From: Trueperaceae bacterium
GTDB taxonomy: Bacteria > Deinococcota > Deinococci > Deinococcales > Trueperaceae
Reading direction: 5' to 3'
DNA: 64,000 nucleotides
Assembly: GCA_011389865.1 (NCBI GenBank)
Contig: JAABTL010000011.1
Coordinates: forward strand, 18,860-82,859
The notes under the pieces were generated by a model. That model was not told the DNA's origin. It worked only from the letters and a program-made list of their open reading frames with translations, and ran no database searches. Positions 16,003 through 24,513 of this stretch are shown piece after piece. The position numbers were made by a program, and so were the translations under genes. Each line of letters opens with the position of its first letter. The stretch's first letter is position 1.

Positions 16003-16911
16003 TTGCGACACCATCCACTGGCCCCGTTGAGCTTCCTACTCCTGCCATTGGGACTCTACGTCGTCTGGGTCATCTACCCCACCTTCGCCACGATGGCCAT
16101 GGCGTTCACCGATTGGGACGGCATCAGTGCGCAATGGAACTGGGTGGGCTTGGCGAACTTCGAGCGGCTCTTCGCGGACCGGGTCTTCTGGCTGTCGCTC
16201 GGCAACAACCTCCGCTGGGTCGCCGTGTTCGTCACCATCCCCCTGGCGATGGGGCTCGCGTTGGCGCTCGCGCTCAACCGCAACGTCCGCTTCGACCGCT
16301 TCCTGAAGATCGCCTACTACCTGCCGATGGTGCTGGCGTTCGTGGTGATCGGCCTGATGTGGGCCTGGATCTACCACCCCCGCCAGGGGCTGGTGAACAA
16401 CACACTGTTCCACCTCTACGGCTTCGCCCAATCGCTCGGCTTCGACGTCAATCCGCTCGCGGCGCGCCGCATCGGCTGGCTGGGCGACCCGAACCTCGCC
16501 ATGGGCTCCATCATCGCCGCCGCCACCTGGCAACACGTCGGTTACGTGATGATCCTCTATCTGGCAGGCCTCAAGACCGTCAACACCGAACTGCTGGATG
16601 CCGGCCAGGTCGACGGCGCCAGCCCCTGGCAGCTATTTCGCTACATCACGTTCCCGCAACTGGCCCCGGTCACCACCATCGTCCTGGTGATCACCGTCAT
16701 CCAATCGCTGCGGGCGTTCGACCTCGTGTACGTCATGACCCGTGGCGGGCCCTTCAACTCATCCAACGTGCTCGCCAACTTCATGTACATCGAAGCCTTC
16801 ATGAACTACAACATGGGCTACGGGGCCGCCATCGCCGTCGTTCTGTTCCTCATCAGCGTCGGCTTCATCGCGGCCTACCTCTACCGCGTCGTCCAAGAAG
16901 AGGAGCGCTGA
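16003..16911 (+). CDS. Carbohydrate ABC transporter permease (MalF/UgpA type)
   Basis: Inner-membrane permease of about 302 aa with six predicted membrane segments. The EAA-loop is ELLDAGQVDGASPWQLFRYITFPQLAP, which contacts the ATPase. The start chosen is TTG at 16003: GAGGAGGT (15987-15994) lies 8 nt upstream, and the alternatives at 15931 (GTG) and 15967 (ATG) fall inside the intercistronic hairpin. The operon has no ATPase gene, so a shared MsmX/MalK-like ATPase encoded elsewhere is expected. Confidence 0.9.
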   Translation: MRHHPLAPLSFLLLPLGLYVVWVIYPTFATMAMAFTDWDGISAQWNWVGLANFERLFADRVFWLSLGNNLRWVAVFVTIPLAMGLALALALNRNVRFDRFLKIAYYLPMVLAFVVIGLMWAWIYHPRQGLVNNTLFHLYGFAQSLGFDVNPLAARRIGWLGDPNLAMGSIIAAATWQHVGYVMILYLAGLKTVNTELLDAGQVDGASPWQLFRYITFPQLAPVTTIVLVITVIQSLRAFDLVYVMTRGGPFNSSNVLANFMYIEAFMNYNMGYGAAIAVVLFLISVGFIAAYLYRVVQEEER

Positions 16912-16912
16912 G

Positions 16913-17725
16913 GTGCGGCGCCTCGTGCTGATCGTGGTCTGGGCCGGCGCGCTGCTGTGGCTCTTCCCCATCGGAGCCGCCTTCGTGACGTCGCTGCGCA
17001 CCCAGACCGACATCTCCGCCCATGGCTTCTGGAGCGTCCCACGCGAGGTCAGCTTCGCCAACTACGCAGCCGCGTGGGATCGGGGGCGGGTCAACCGCTA
17101 CCTGCTCAACAGCTTCATCATCACGATTCCATCGATCGTCGGCATGCTGGCGCTCTCCAGCATGTCGGCGTACGCGCTCGTGCGCTTCCGCTTCCGCTTC
17201 AACCGGGGACTCTACTTCATGTTCGTCGCGGGGATGCTGCTGCCGTTCCAGATCCTGATGCTACCCGTGTTCCAGCTGAGCAACCGGCTTGGGCTCTACG
17301 ACACCCACCTCGCGCTGATCCTGTTCCACACGGCCTTCCAGATCGGCTTCTGCACCTTCGTGCTGCGCAACTTCATGCGCACTGTCCCGGTCTCGCTGTT
17401 CGAGTCGGCGGTCATCGACGGTGCGGGCGAGTGGACGATCTACCGACGCATCGGTCTGCCGCTGATCCTGCCTGCCTTCGCCGCCCTCGCGACCCTGGAG
17501 TTCACCTGGGTGTTCAACGATTACCTGTGGGCGCTGGTGCTCCTCAGCAGCGACAGCCTGAAGCCCGTCACGGCCGGTCTCTCCACGCTGATGGGGCAGT
17601 TCGTCAACGACTGGCCACTGATCGTGTCCGGCAGTCTGCTGGCGGCCGTCCCGACGCTCGTCGTCTTCTTCGCCCTCCAGCGCTACTTCATCGAGGGCCT
17701 GACCATGGGAGCGACCAAGGGTTGA
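16913..17725 (+). CDS. Carbohydrate ABC transporter permease (MalG/UgpE type)
   Basis: Second permease, 270 aa, with six predicted membrane segments. The EAA-loop is LFESAVIDGAGEWTIYRRIGLPLILP, and the C-terminus ends IEGLTMGATKG, the usual end of MalG-type proteins. The GTG start lies 1 nt after the previous stop, so translation is coupled. It completes the transmembrane part of the galactoside importer. Confidence 0.92.
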   Translation: MRRLVLIVVWAGALLWLFPIGAAFVTSLRTQTDISAHGFWSVPREVSFANYAAAWDRGRVNRYLLNSFIITIPSIVGMLALSSMSAYALVRFRFRFNRGLYFMFVAGMLLPFQILMLPVFQLSNRLGLYDTHLALILFHTAFQIGFCTFVLRNFMRTVPVSLFESAVIDGAGEWTIYRRIGLPLILPAFAALATLEFTWVFNDYLWALVLLSSDSLKPVTAGLSTLMGQFVNDWPLIVSGSLLAAVPTLVVFFALQRYFIEGLTMGATKG

Positions 17726-17768
17726 GGCACCCGACGGCCGCTGCTCACGTTTACCCCGGAGGTTGATC

Positions 17769-19793
17769 GTGCAACTCGGCGTCTGCTACTACCCCGAACA
17801 CTGGCCCGAGACCACCTGGGCCGAGGACGCGGCCCGCATGCGCGCCATCGGTCTCACCTGGGTGCGCGTCGGCGAGTTCGCCTGGAGCGAGCTCGAGCCC
17901 GAGCCCGGCCGCTACGACTGGGGCTGGCTCGACCGCGCGATCGACGGCCTCGGCGCCGCCGGCCTCCGGGTGGTCCTCGGCACCCCCAGCGCCACGCCGC
18001 CCAAGTGGCTGGTCGACCGCATGCCCGACATGCTGCCGATCGGCCGCGACGGGCGCGTGCGCGGCTTCGGCTCGCGCCGCCACTACGACTTCAGCCACGA
18101 GGGCTACCGCGACGAGGCCGCCCGCATGGCCGCCGCGATGGCGGAACGCTACGGCCGCCACGACGCGGTGGGCGCCTGGCAGGTCGACAACGAGTACGGC
18201 TGCCACGACACCGCGCGCACGGCGGGACCCGTGGCGCTCGCCGCCTTCCGCCGCTGGCTCGCCTCGCGCTACGGCACCATCGACGCGCTCAACGAGGCCT
18301 GGTGGACGCGCTTCTGGTCGATGCGCTACCGCTCCTTCGAGGAGGTCGAGCTGCCGCTGGGCGCCGTGACCGAGGCCGCCCCGGGCGCGAGGCTCGACTA
18401 CGCCCGCTTCGCCTCCGAGGCCGTGGTCGCCTTCCACCGGCGGCAAGCGGACGAGATCCGACCGCGCTCGCCCGGCCGGCCGATCACCCACAACGGCATG
18501 CTTTTCTTCACCGACCTCGACGCCCACGCGCTCGGCCGCGAGCTCGACGCGATCACCTGGGACAGCTACCCGCTCGGCATGCTCGAGGAGTCGCCCCTGC
18601 CCGACGAGGTCAAGCGCCGCTACGCCCGCACCGGCCACCCCGACCTGGTCGCCTTCAACCACGACGTCTACCGTGGCGCGCTCGCGCCCGAACCCGGCGC
18701 CCCCTACCGCCCCTTCTGGGTGATGGAGCAGCAGCCGGGTCAGGTGAACTGGGCGCCGACCAACCCGTTGCCCGCGCCCGGCGCGGTGCGGCTGTGGACC
18801 CACCAGGCGATCGCGCACGGCGCCGAGGTCGTCAGCTACTTCCGCTGGCGCGCCGCTCAGGGCGCGCAGGAGCACCTGCACGCCGGCCTGCTGCGCCATG
18901 ACCGCACGCCCGACCGGGCGCTGCTCGAGGCAGAGTCCGCCGCCCGCGACCTCGCGGCCCAGCCGGAACCGCCGGCGCGCCGCCGCGGACACGTGGCGCT
19001 GCTGCTGGACTACGAGGACCTGTGGGCCGCCCAGATCCAGCCGCACGCCGCGGGCTGGCGCGAGTGGCTCGTGTGGGTCGAGGTCTACGGCGCGCTGCGC
19101 GCGCTGGCGCTCGACGTCGACGTCGTGCCGCCCGACCGCGACCTCACGCCCTACGCGCTGGTGGTGGCCCCCTCGGCGACGATCGCCGACGACGCCCTCG
19201 CCGCCTCGCTGCGGCGCGCCCTGGACGCCGGCGCGCGGGTCGTCCTCGGCCCCCGCAGCGGCGCGTACCGCCGCGACATGGTCGTGCACGCCCCGGCGCC
19301 CGGCCCGCTGGCGGAGCTGAGCGGCGCCCGCGTCGGCCGCGTCGACACGATGCGGCCCGGCACGACCGGCGCGCTCTCGGCCCGCGAGCCGATGCTCGGC
19401 GTCCTCGAGCCGGCCGGCTACCACACCTGGGCCGACCTCCTCGAGCCCGAAGCCGGCACCGAGGTGTGGGCGACCTACGCGGAGCACGCCTACGCCGGCG
19501 AGGCCGCCATCACGATGCGACCGCAGAGCGCAGGCATGGTCGTCACCAGCGGCGCCTGGCTCGACGGCGCCACCTGGGCGCGGCTGCTCGGCACCCTGGC
19601 GCTGCAGGCCGGGCTCCCGGTGCTACCCCTGCCGGACGACGTCCGCCTGAGCCGCCACGCCGGCCGGCCACTGCTGCAGAACTTCGGCAGCGAGACGGCG
19701 CAGGTCGACCTCCGGCCCATCGGCGGACCGCTCGTCGAGGTGCCGCCGGTCGACGTCGCCTGGGTCGACCTGCCCGAGACCGCCGACGGCTGA
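17769..19793 (+). CDS. Beta-galactosidase, GH42
   Basis: Intracellular glycoside hydrolase of family 42, 674 aa. No signal peptide. The start MQLGVCYYPEHWPETTW is the classical GH42 N-terminus. Catalytic acid/base Glu142 is in QVDNEYG and nucleophile Glu320 in PFWVMEQQPG; both are present. A C-terminal beta-galactosidase trimerisation domain follows. GTG at 17769 is chosen since GGAGG (17758-17762) is 6 nt upstream; TTG at 17763 is an alternative. It would cleave imported beta-galactosides to galactose for the GalK/GalT pair 6-8 kb downstream. Confidence 0.95.
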   Translation: MQLGVCYYPEHWPETTWAEDAARMRAIGLTWVRVGEFAWSELEPEPGRYDWGWLDRAIDGLGAAGLRVVLGTPSATPPKWLVDRMPDMLPIGRDGRVRGFGSRRHYDFSHEGYRDEAARMAAAMAERYGRHDAVGAWQVDNEYGCHDTARTAGPVALAAFRRWLASRYGTIDALNEAWWTRFWSMRYRSFEEVELPLGAVTEAAPGARLDYARFASEAVVAFHRRQADEIRPRSPGRPITHNGMLFFTDLDAHALGRELDAITWDSYPLGMLEESPLPDEVKRRYARTGHPDLVAFNHDVYRGALAPEPGAPYRPFWVMEQQPGQVNWAPTNPLPAPGAVRLWTHQAIAHGAEVVSYFRWRAAQGAQEHLHAGLLRHDRTPDRALLEAESAARDLAAQPEPPARRRGHVALLLDYEDLWAAQIQPHAAGWREWLVWVEVYGALRALALDVDVVPPDRDLTPYALVVAPSATIADDALAASLRRALDAGARVVLGPRSGAYRRDMVVHAPAPGPLAELSGARVGRVDTMRPGTTGALSAREPMLGVLEPAGYHTWADLLEPEAGTEVWATYAEHAYAGEAAITMRPQSAGMVVTSGAWLDGATWARLLGTLALQAGLPVLPLPDDVRLSRHAGRPLLQNFGSETAQVDLRPIGGPLVEVPPVDVAWVDLPETADG

Positions 19794-19806
19794 GCGCCAT
19801 CGCAGG

Positions 19807-20889
19807 ATGAGCCCCGACCAGCGGCCCAAGGTCACGAGCCAGACAGTGGCCCAGCGGGCCGGCGTGTCGCGGACGACCGTGTCGTTCGTGCTCAATCGCC
19901 GCGACCAGGGGATCCCCGCGGAGACGCGCGAGCGCGTGCTGCGCGCCGCCGCCGAACTCGGCTACGTGCCCTCCGCGGCGGCGACCACGCTGGCGAGCGG
20001 CCGCACCCGTACGGTCGGCTTCGTCGTGTGCGACGCCCGCCACCTGCTGACGGACGCCTTCTTGCCGCAGGCGATCTTCACGCTGACGGAGGCGGCGCAC
20101 CGCCGCGGCTTCCGCGTCATGGTGGAGGCGATCGACGACCCCCGGCGGCCGCACGCCTACCACGAGCTGGTGCGTGCGGCGCGCATCGACGGCATGGTGG
20201 TGATGAACCCGCGCGGCGACGACGGCCCGCTCGCCGAGCTCATCGACTCCGGCTACCCGGTGGTCACGATCGGTCGGCCACCCGGCGGCAGGGGGCATGC
20301 GCTCGACGTCGACAACGTCGTCGCCGAGCGCGCGGCGACCGAGCACCTGCTCGGCGGCGGCCGCCGCCGCCTGGCGCACCTCGGCTACGGCGCGGCGCGT
20401 TACACGACGGTCGCGGAGCGCGTCGCCGGCTTCCGGGCCGCGGTCGTGGCCGCCGGCCTCCCGTTCGACCCCGAGCGCGTCGCCTACGGCAACTACTCGG
20501 CCGACAGCGGCGCGGAGGCCACACGCCAGTTGCTCGCGCGCCTCGGACACGTGCCGGGTGCCGCGCCCCCCTTCGACGGCCTCGTGTGCGGCAACGACAC
20601 CGTCGCCCTGGGCGCGCTGACCGCGCTGCGCGAGCGCGGCCTGCGGGTGCCCGACGACGTCGCCGTCGTCGGCTTCGACGACATCCCGATGGCGGCGCAC
20701 GCCTGCCCGCCCCTGACCACCGTCCGCTCGCCGCTGCTGCAGATGGGTGCGGCGGCCGGCGAGCTGGCGCTCGACCTCATCGAGCACGGCCCGCGGCGCG
20801 CCGTCGTGCGCACCCACCCGACCGAGCTGGTCGTACGATCGTCGTGCGGGCGCGGTCCCCATGGGCCGGCGGCCCGACGCGTCCCCTAG
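19807..20889 (+). CDS. LacI-family transcriptional regulator
   Basis: Regulator of 360 aa. The N-terminal helix-turn-helix reads TSQTVAQRAGVSRTTVSFVLNRR, followed by the hinge segment GYVPSAAATTLASGRTRTVGFV and a periplasmic-binding-protein-like sensor domain with the late signature VAVVGFDDIPMAAHACPPLTTV. It lies 13 nt after the beta-galactosidase gene and 8 nt before the GH4 gene. It is the likely repressor at the palindromic operator 14488-14503, with galactosides as probable inducers; this link is inference from neighbourhood. Confidence 0.93.
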   Translation: MSPDQRPKVTSQTVAQRAGVSRTTVSFVLNRRDQGIPAETRERVLRAAAELGYVPSAAATTLASGRTRTVGFVVCDARHLLTDAFLPQAIFTLTEAAHRRGFRVMVEAIDDPRRPHAYHELVRAARIDGMVVMNPRGDDGPLAELIDSGYPVVTIGRPPGGRGHALDVDNVVAERAATEHLLGGGRRRLAHLGYGAARYTTVAERVAGFRAAVVAAGLPFDPERVAYGNYSADSGAEATRQLLARLGHVPGAAPPFDGLVCGNDTVALGALTALRERGLRVPDDVAVVGFDDIPMAAHACPPLTTVRSPLLQMGAAAGELALDLIEHGPRRAVVRTHPTELVVRSSCGRGPHGPAARRVP

Positions 20890-20897
20890 GAGTCCCG

Positions 20898-22301
20898 ATG
20901 CCCCACCCCACTATCGCCTTCGTCGGCGCCGGCAGCACCGTCTTCGCGAAGAACCTGCTCGGCGACATCCTGAGCTCCCCCGCGCTGGCCGAGAGCGACA
21001 TCCGGCTGTTCGACATCGACCCCGCGCGCCTCGACCTCTCCGACGTCGTCGCCGGGCGGGTCGCCGAGGCGGTGGGGGCACGCCCGCGCGTCACCGCCAC
21101 CACCGACCGCGAGCGCGCCCTCGACGGCGCCGACTACGTGCTGAGCATGATCCAGGTGGCGGGCTACCGCCCCGGCACCGTCCGCGACTTCGAGATCCCC
21201 AAGCGCTACGGCCTGGAGCAGACCATCGGCGACACGCTCGGCATCGGCGGCATCATGCGCGGCCTGCGCACCGTCCCCGCCATGCTCGAGGTCGTGCGCG
21301 ACATGGAGCGCCTCTGCCCGGACGCGCTCCACCTCAACTACGTCAACCCCATGGCCATCGTCACCTGGGCGCTCAACACGGCCTCGCCGATCCCGACCGT
21401 CGGCCTGTGCCACAGCGTGCAGGGCACAGCGGCCCAGCTATCTAGGGACCTCGGCGTGCCCGAGGGCGAGCTCGACTACCTCGCAGCCGGCATCAACCAC
21501 ATGGCCTTCTACCTCAAGCTCGAGCACGCCGGGGTCGACCAGTACCCGGCGCTCAAGGCGTTGGCGGCCGAGGGGCGGGTGCCGGACTGGAACCGCGTGC
21601 GCTACGACGCCCTGCGGCGACTCGGCTTCTTCGTCACCGAGTCGAGCGAGCACTTCGCGGAGTACGTCCCGTGGTACATCAAGCGTGCCCACCCCGAGCT
21701 GCTGGAGCGCTACGCCGTCCCGCTCGACGAGTACCTCGGCCGCTGCGAGCTGACGGAGCTGGCGTGGCCGTACGCCGAGGCCGAGCTGCGCGAACCGGGC
21801 AGCCAGAGCATCGCCGATCTGCGCCAGGCGGTCGAGGCCGCCGGCATCCGCGCGATGCCACACACCACCGCGCACCACCTCGCCGAGTTCGAGCGCCTCC
21901 ACCGCGTGGAGCGGTCGATCGAGTACGGCGCGACGATCATCGAGGCGATCGAGACCCGGGCGCCCGCCGTCGTCTACGGCAACGTGCCCAACGACGGCCT
22001 GATCGACGGCCTGCCCGACGGCTGCTGCGTCGAGGTCCCCTGCCTGGTCGACGGCAACGGCGTCCAGCCGGTGCGCGTCGGTGCGCTGCCGCCGCAGCTC
22101 ACCGCCCTGATGCGCACGAACGTCAACGTCCAGGAGCTCACCGTCGCGGCCGCGCTGCGGGGCAAGCGCGAGCACGTGCTGCACGCGGCCATGCTCGATC
22201 CCCACACCGCGGCCGAGCTCACCCTCGACGAGATCGAAGCGCTGGTCGACGACCTGCTGCGGGCGCACGCGGACTGGTTGCCCGCCGAACTCACCGCGTA
22301 G
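20898..22301 (+). CDS. Alpha-galactosidase, GH4 (MelA type)
   Basis: NAD- and manganese-dependent glycoside hydrolase of family 4, 467 aa, cytosolic. The Rossmann loop FVGAGSTVFAKNLLGD is at residues 8-23. Asn150 in HLNYVNPM, Cys171 in the CHSVQGT motif and His201 in INHMAFY are the expected metal and substrate residues; CHSVQ is typical of alpha-galactosidases, whereas phospho-glycosidases have a different motif here. AGGAG lies 5 nt before the ATG at 20898. It extends the locus to alpha-galactosides such as melibiose or raffinose breakdown products. Confidence 0.9.
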   Translation: MPHPTIAFVGAGSTVFAKNLLGDILSSPALAESDIRLFDIDPARLDLSDVVAGRVAEAVGARPRVTATTDRERALDGADYVLSMIQVAGYRPGTVRDFEIPKRYGLEQTIGDTLGIGGIMRGLRTVPAMLEVVRDMERLCPDALHLNYVNPMAIVTWALNTASPIPTVGLCHSVQGTAAQLSRDLGVPEGELDYLAAGINHMAFYLKLEHAGVDQYPALKALAAEGRVPDWNRVRYDALRRLGFFVTESSEHFAEYVPWYIKRAHPELLERYAVPLDEYLGRCELTELAWPYAEAELREPGSQSIADLRQAVEAAGIRAMPHTTAHHLAEFERLHRVERSIEYGATIIEAIETRAPAVVYGNVPNDGLIDGLPDGCCVEVPCLVDGNGVQPVRVGALPPQLTALMRTNVNVQELTVAAALRGKREHVLHAAMLDPHTAAELTLDEIEALVDDLLRAHADWLPAELTA

Positions 22302-22356
22302 GCCGTGTCCCGGGCCGGCGGGCGCGCCGCGACCGGCCGCGGTCCCGGGTGCGAGA

Positions 22357-22370
22357 CTGGTCGTGACCAG
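22357..22370 (+). promoter_or_regulatory. Palindrome upstream of the MDR oxidoreductase gene
   Basis: CTGGTC-GT-GACCAG is a perfect 14-bp palindrome 18 nt before the GTG at 22389, directly before the ribosome site. GAGACT overlapping its left edge could be a -10 box. It may be an operator or a leader hairpin. Confidence 0.3.
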
Positions 22371-22388
22371 CGACCGGAGGAACCCCCC

Positions 22389-23477
22389 GTGCCCACCCTG
22401 ATCACCGTCCCCGCACCCCACGAGATCCGTCTCGAGAGCGTCCCCAGCGACCCAGCCGGGCCAGGTCGGGTCCGCATCGAGACGCTCTTCAGCGGCATCA
22501 GCGCCGGCACCGAACTGGCGACCTACCGCGGCAGCAACCCCTACCTGCACAAGCGCTGGGACGCCGAGCAGCGGCTCTTCCAGGCGGGCGAGACGCCCAG
22601 CCTCGCGTACCCGGTGCGCACCATGGGCTACGAGGAGGTCGGCCGCGTGGTCGAGCTCGGACCCGGCGTCGTCGCGCCGGCCGTCGGCGACCTGGTGTAC
22701 GGCACCTGGGGCCACCGCACCGAGGCCGTGGTCGACGCCGCCTGGGCCGCCGCCCGGCGACTGCCCGACGGTCTCGACCCCCTGCTCGGGATCTTCTCGC
22801 ACATCGGCTCGGTGGCGCTGAACGGGGTGCACGACGCGATGATCCGCATCGGCGACACGGTCGCCGTCTTCGGCCTCGGCGTCCCCGGGCAGATCGTCGC
22901 GCAGCTCGCCAAGCGCTCGGGCGCGACGGTCGTGGGCGTCGACCCGCTCGCCGATCGGCGCCGGCTGGCGGCGGAACTCGGCGCCGTCGACGTCGCCCTC
23001 GACCCCGCCGGGGGCGGCGTGGCCGAGGCGATCAAGGCGCGCACCGAGGGCCGCGGCGCCGACGTGTCGATCGAGGTGTCCGGCGTGGCGGCCGCCCTGC
23101 ACGAGGCGATCCGCGCCACCGCCTACTCGGCGCGCGTCGTCGCCCTGGGCTTCTTCCAGGGAACGCCGTCCGGTCTCTCCCTGGGCGACGAGTTCCACCA
23201 CAACCGCGTCTCGCTCGTCAGCTCACAGATCTCGGGCGTCGCGCCCGAGCAGAGCTACCGCTGGGACAAGCCACGCCTCGCGCGCACCGTCATGGCGCTG
23301 CAGGCCGCTGGGACGCTGAACCTGCGCCCGCTCGTCAGTCACGTGCTCCCCTTCGCCGAGGCCGCCGCGGCCTTCGCGATGCTCGACGCCGCGCCCGAGT
23401 CCGCGCTGCAGGTGGTGCTGACGACGGAGACGCCGCCGGCTACGGGCCCCGTCACCGCGACCGGGGGCGCGGCATGA
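22389..23477 (+). CDS. MDR-superfamily (alcohol-dehydrogenase-like) oxidoreductase
   Basis: Medium-chain dehydrogenase/reductase of 362 aa. The Rossmann core has VAVFGLGVPGQIVAQLAKR near residue 157. In the position of the catalytic zinc cysteine the protein reads FSGISAGTELATYRG, so the usual GxCGTD motif is missing and there is no structural-zinc cysteine cluster; it resembles the group often annotated as zinc-binding dehydrogenase next to sugar oxidoreductases. GTG at 22389 is used because GGAGG lies 8 nt upstream. It overlaps the next gene by 4 bp (ATGA), suggesting joint action on a sugar-derived substrate. Substrate unknown. Confidence 0.8.
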   Translation: MPTLITVPAPHEIRLESVPSDPAGPGRVRIETLFSGISAGTELATYRGSNPYLHKRWDAEQRLFQAGETPSLAYPVRTMGYEEVGRVVELGPGVVAPAVGDLVYGTWGHRTEAVVDAAWAAARRLPDGLDPLLGIFSHIGSVALNGVHDAMIRIGDTVAVFGLGVPGQIVAQLAKRSGATVVGVDPLADRRRLAAELGAVDVALDPAGGGVAEAIKARTEGRGADVSIEVSGVAAALHEAIRATAYSARVVALGFFQGTPSGLSLGDEFHHNRVSLVSSQISGVAPEQSYRWDKPRLARTVMALQAAGTLNLRPLVSHVLPFAEAAAAFAMLDAAPESALQVVLTTETPPATGPVTATGGAA

Positions 23478-24433
23478 ACGGCGCCGTGCCGACCCTGCGC
23501 GTCGCGATGGTGGGCGCCGGCGGCTTCGCCGCCCGGCACCTGGAGGTGCTGGACCGTGAGCCGGGCGTGGAGGTCGTCGGTCACGTCTCGCGGGCACTCG
23601 CTGGGGCCGAGGCCCAGGCGCGTAGGTTCGGCGGTCGGGCCTTCGGCGACGTCGAGGAGCTGCTGGGACGCGAGCGGGTCGACGCCGCCTGGATCACCGT
23701 GCCGCCGCACGCCCACGGGGCGATCGAGCACGCGCTGATCGCGGCCGGCGTGCCGTTCTTCGTCGAGAAGCCGCTGTCGGCCGACCGCGCCACCGCCGAG
23801 GCCATCGGGCGCGCCGTGGCGGACGCCGGTCTGATCGCCGCCGCCGGCTACCACTGGCGCGCGCTCGACACGATGGCCGAGCTGCGCGCGCGGCTCGCTG
23901 CCGGCCCGCCGGTAGCCATGGTGACCGGTTCCTGGCACTCGAGCACCCCGCCGCCCTCCTGGTGGTGGACGCAGGCGCGCAGCGGCGGGCAGTTCGTCGA
24001 GCAGGCGACCCACCTCCTCGACCTCGCCCGGCACCTCCTCGGCGAGGCCGTCCTCACGCACGCCGTCGCCGACCGGCGCGAGCGACCCAGCTTCCCCGAG
24101 GCCGACGTGGCCGACGTCAGCGCCGCGACCCTGCGCTTCGACGCGGGCGCGCTCGGCGTGTTCACCGCCACCTGCGTGCTCGGCGCCAGCGCCCGCGTCG
24201 AGCTGCAGCTCATGCGCGAGGGCGAGCTCATCACGGTCACGCAGGGGTCGGTGGTCTACGACGATGGCCGCGAGCGACGCGAGGTACGCGTGACCGGCGA
24301 TCCGGTCGCGACCGAGGACCGGGCGTTCCTCGAGGCGCTGCGCAGCGGCGACCGAAGCGTCCTGGTCTGCGATTACGCGGACGCACTGCGGACCCACGCG
24401 CTGGCGCACGAGGTGGCGGCGGCGGCCAGGTGA
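23474..24433 (+). CDS. Gfo/Idh/MocA-family oxidoreductase
   Basis: NAD(P)-dependent sugar or cyclitol dehydrogenase-like protein, 319 aa. The N-terminal Rossmann motif is AMVGAGGFAARHLEVL. The conserved EKPLS motif is at about residue 98, followed by AAGYHWRALDTM where the family has its substrate-binding aromatic/His residues. Its C-terminal alpha/beta domain is of normal length. Coupled to the previous MDR gene by a 4-bp overlap. The pair plausibly converts a sugar or inositol-like compound linked to galactoside metabolism; the exact substrate cannot be read from the sequence. Confidence 0.88.
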   Translation: MNGAVPTLRVAMVGAGGFAARHLEVLDREPGVEVVGHVSRALAGAEAQARRFGGRAFGDVEELLGRERVDAAWITVPPHAHGAIEHALIAAGVPFFVEKPLSADRATAEAIGRAVADAGLIAAAGYHWRALDTMAELRARLAAGPPVAMVTGSWHSSTPPPSWWWTQARSGGQFVEQATHLLDLARHLLGEAVLTHAVADRRERPSFPEADVADVSAATLRFDAGALGVFTATCVLGASARVELQLMREGELITVTQGSVVYDDGRERREVRVTGDPVATEDRAFLEALRSGDRSVLVCDYADALRTHALAHEVAAAAR

Positions 24434-24495
24434 GGGGATCGGCGGCGCACGCCTAGGGTGACGGAGACGGCGTCCTCTTGCTCTGCGAGGCGCAT

Positions 24496-24511
24496 TGAGT
24501 AAAACTACTCA
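24496..24511 (+). promoter_or_regulatory. Perfect inverted repeat before the AAA ATPase gene
   Basis: TGAGTA-AAAC-TACTCA is a 6-bp inverted repeat ending 2 nt before the ATG at 24514. TAAAAC (24500-24505) within it resembles a -10 box 8 nt from the ATG. The sequence is AT-rich against a GC-rich background. It could be an autoregulatory operator. Confidence 0.5.
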
Positions 24512-24513
24512 GC

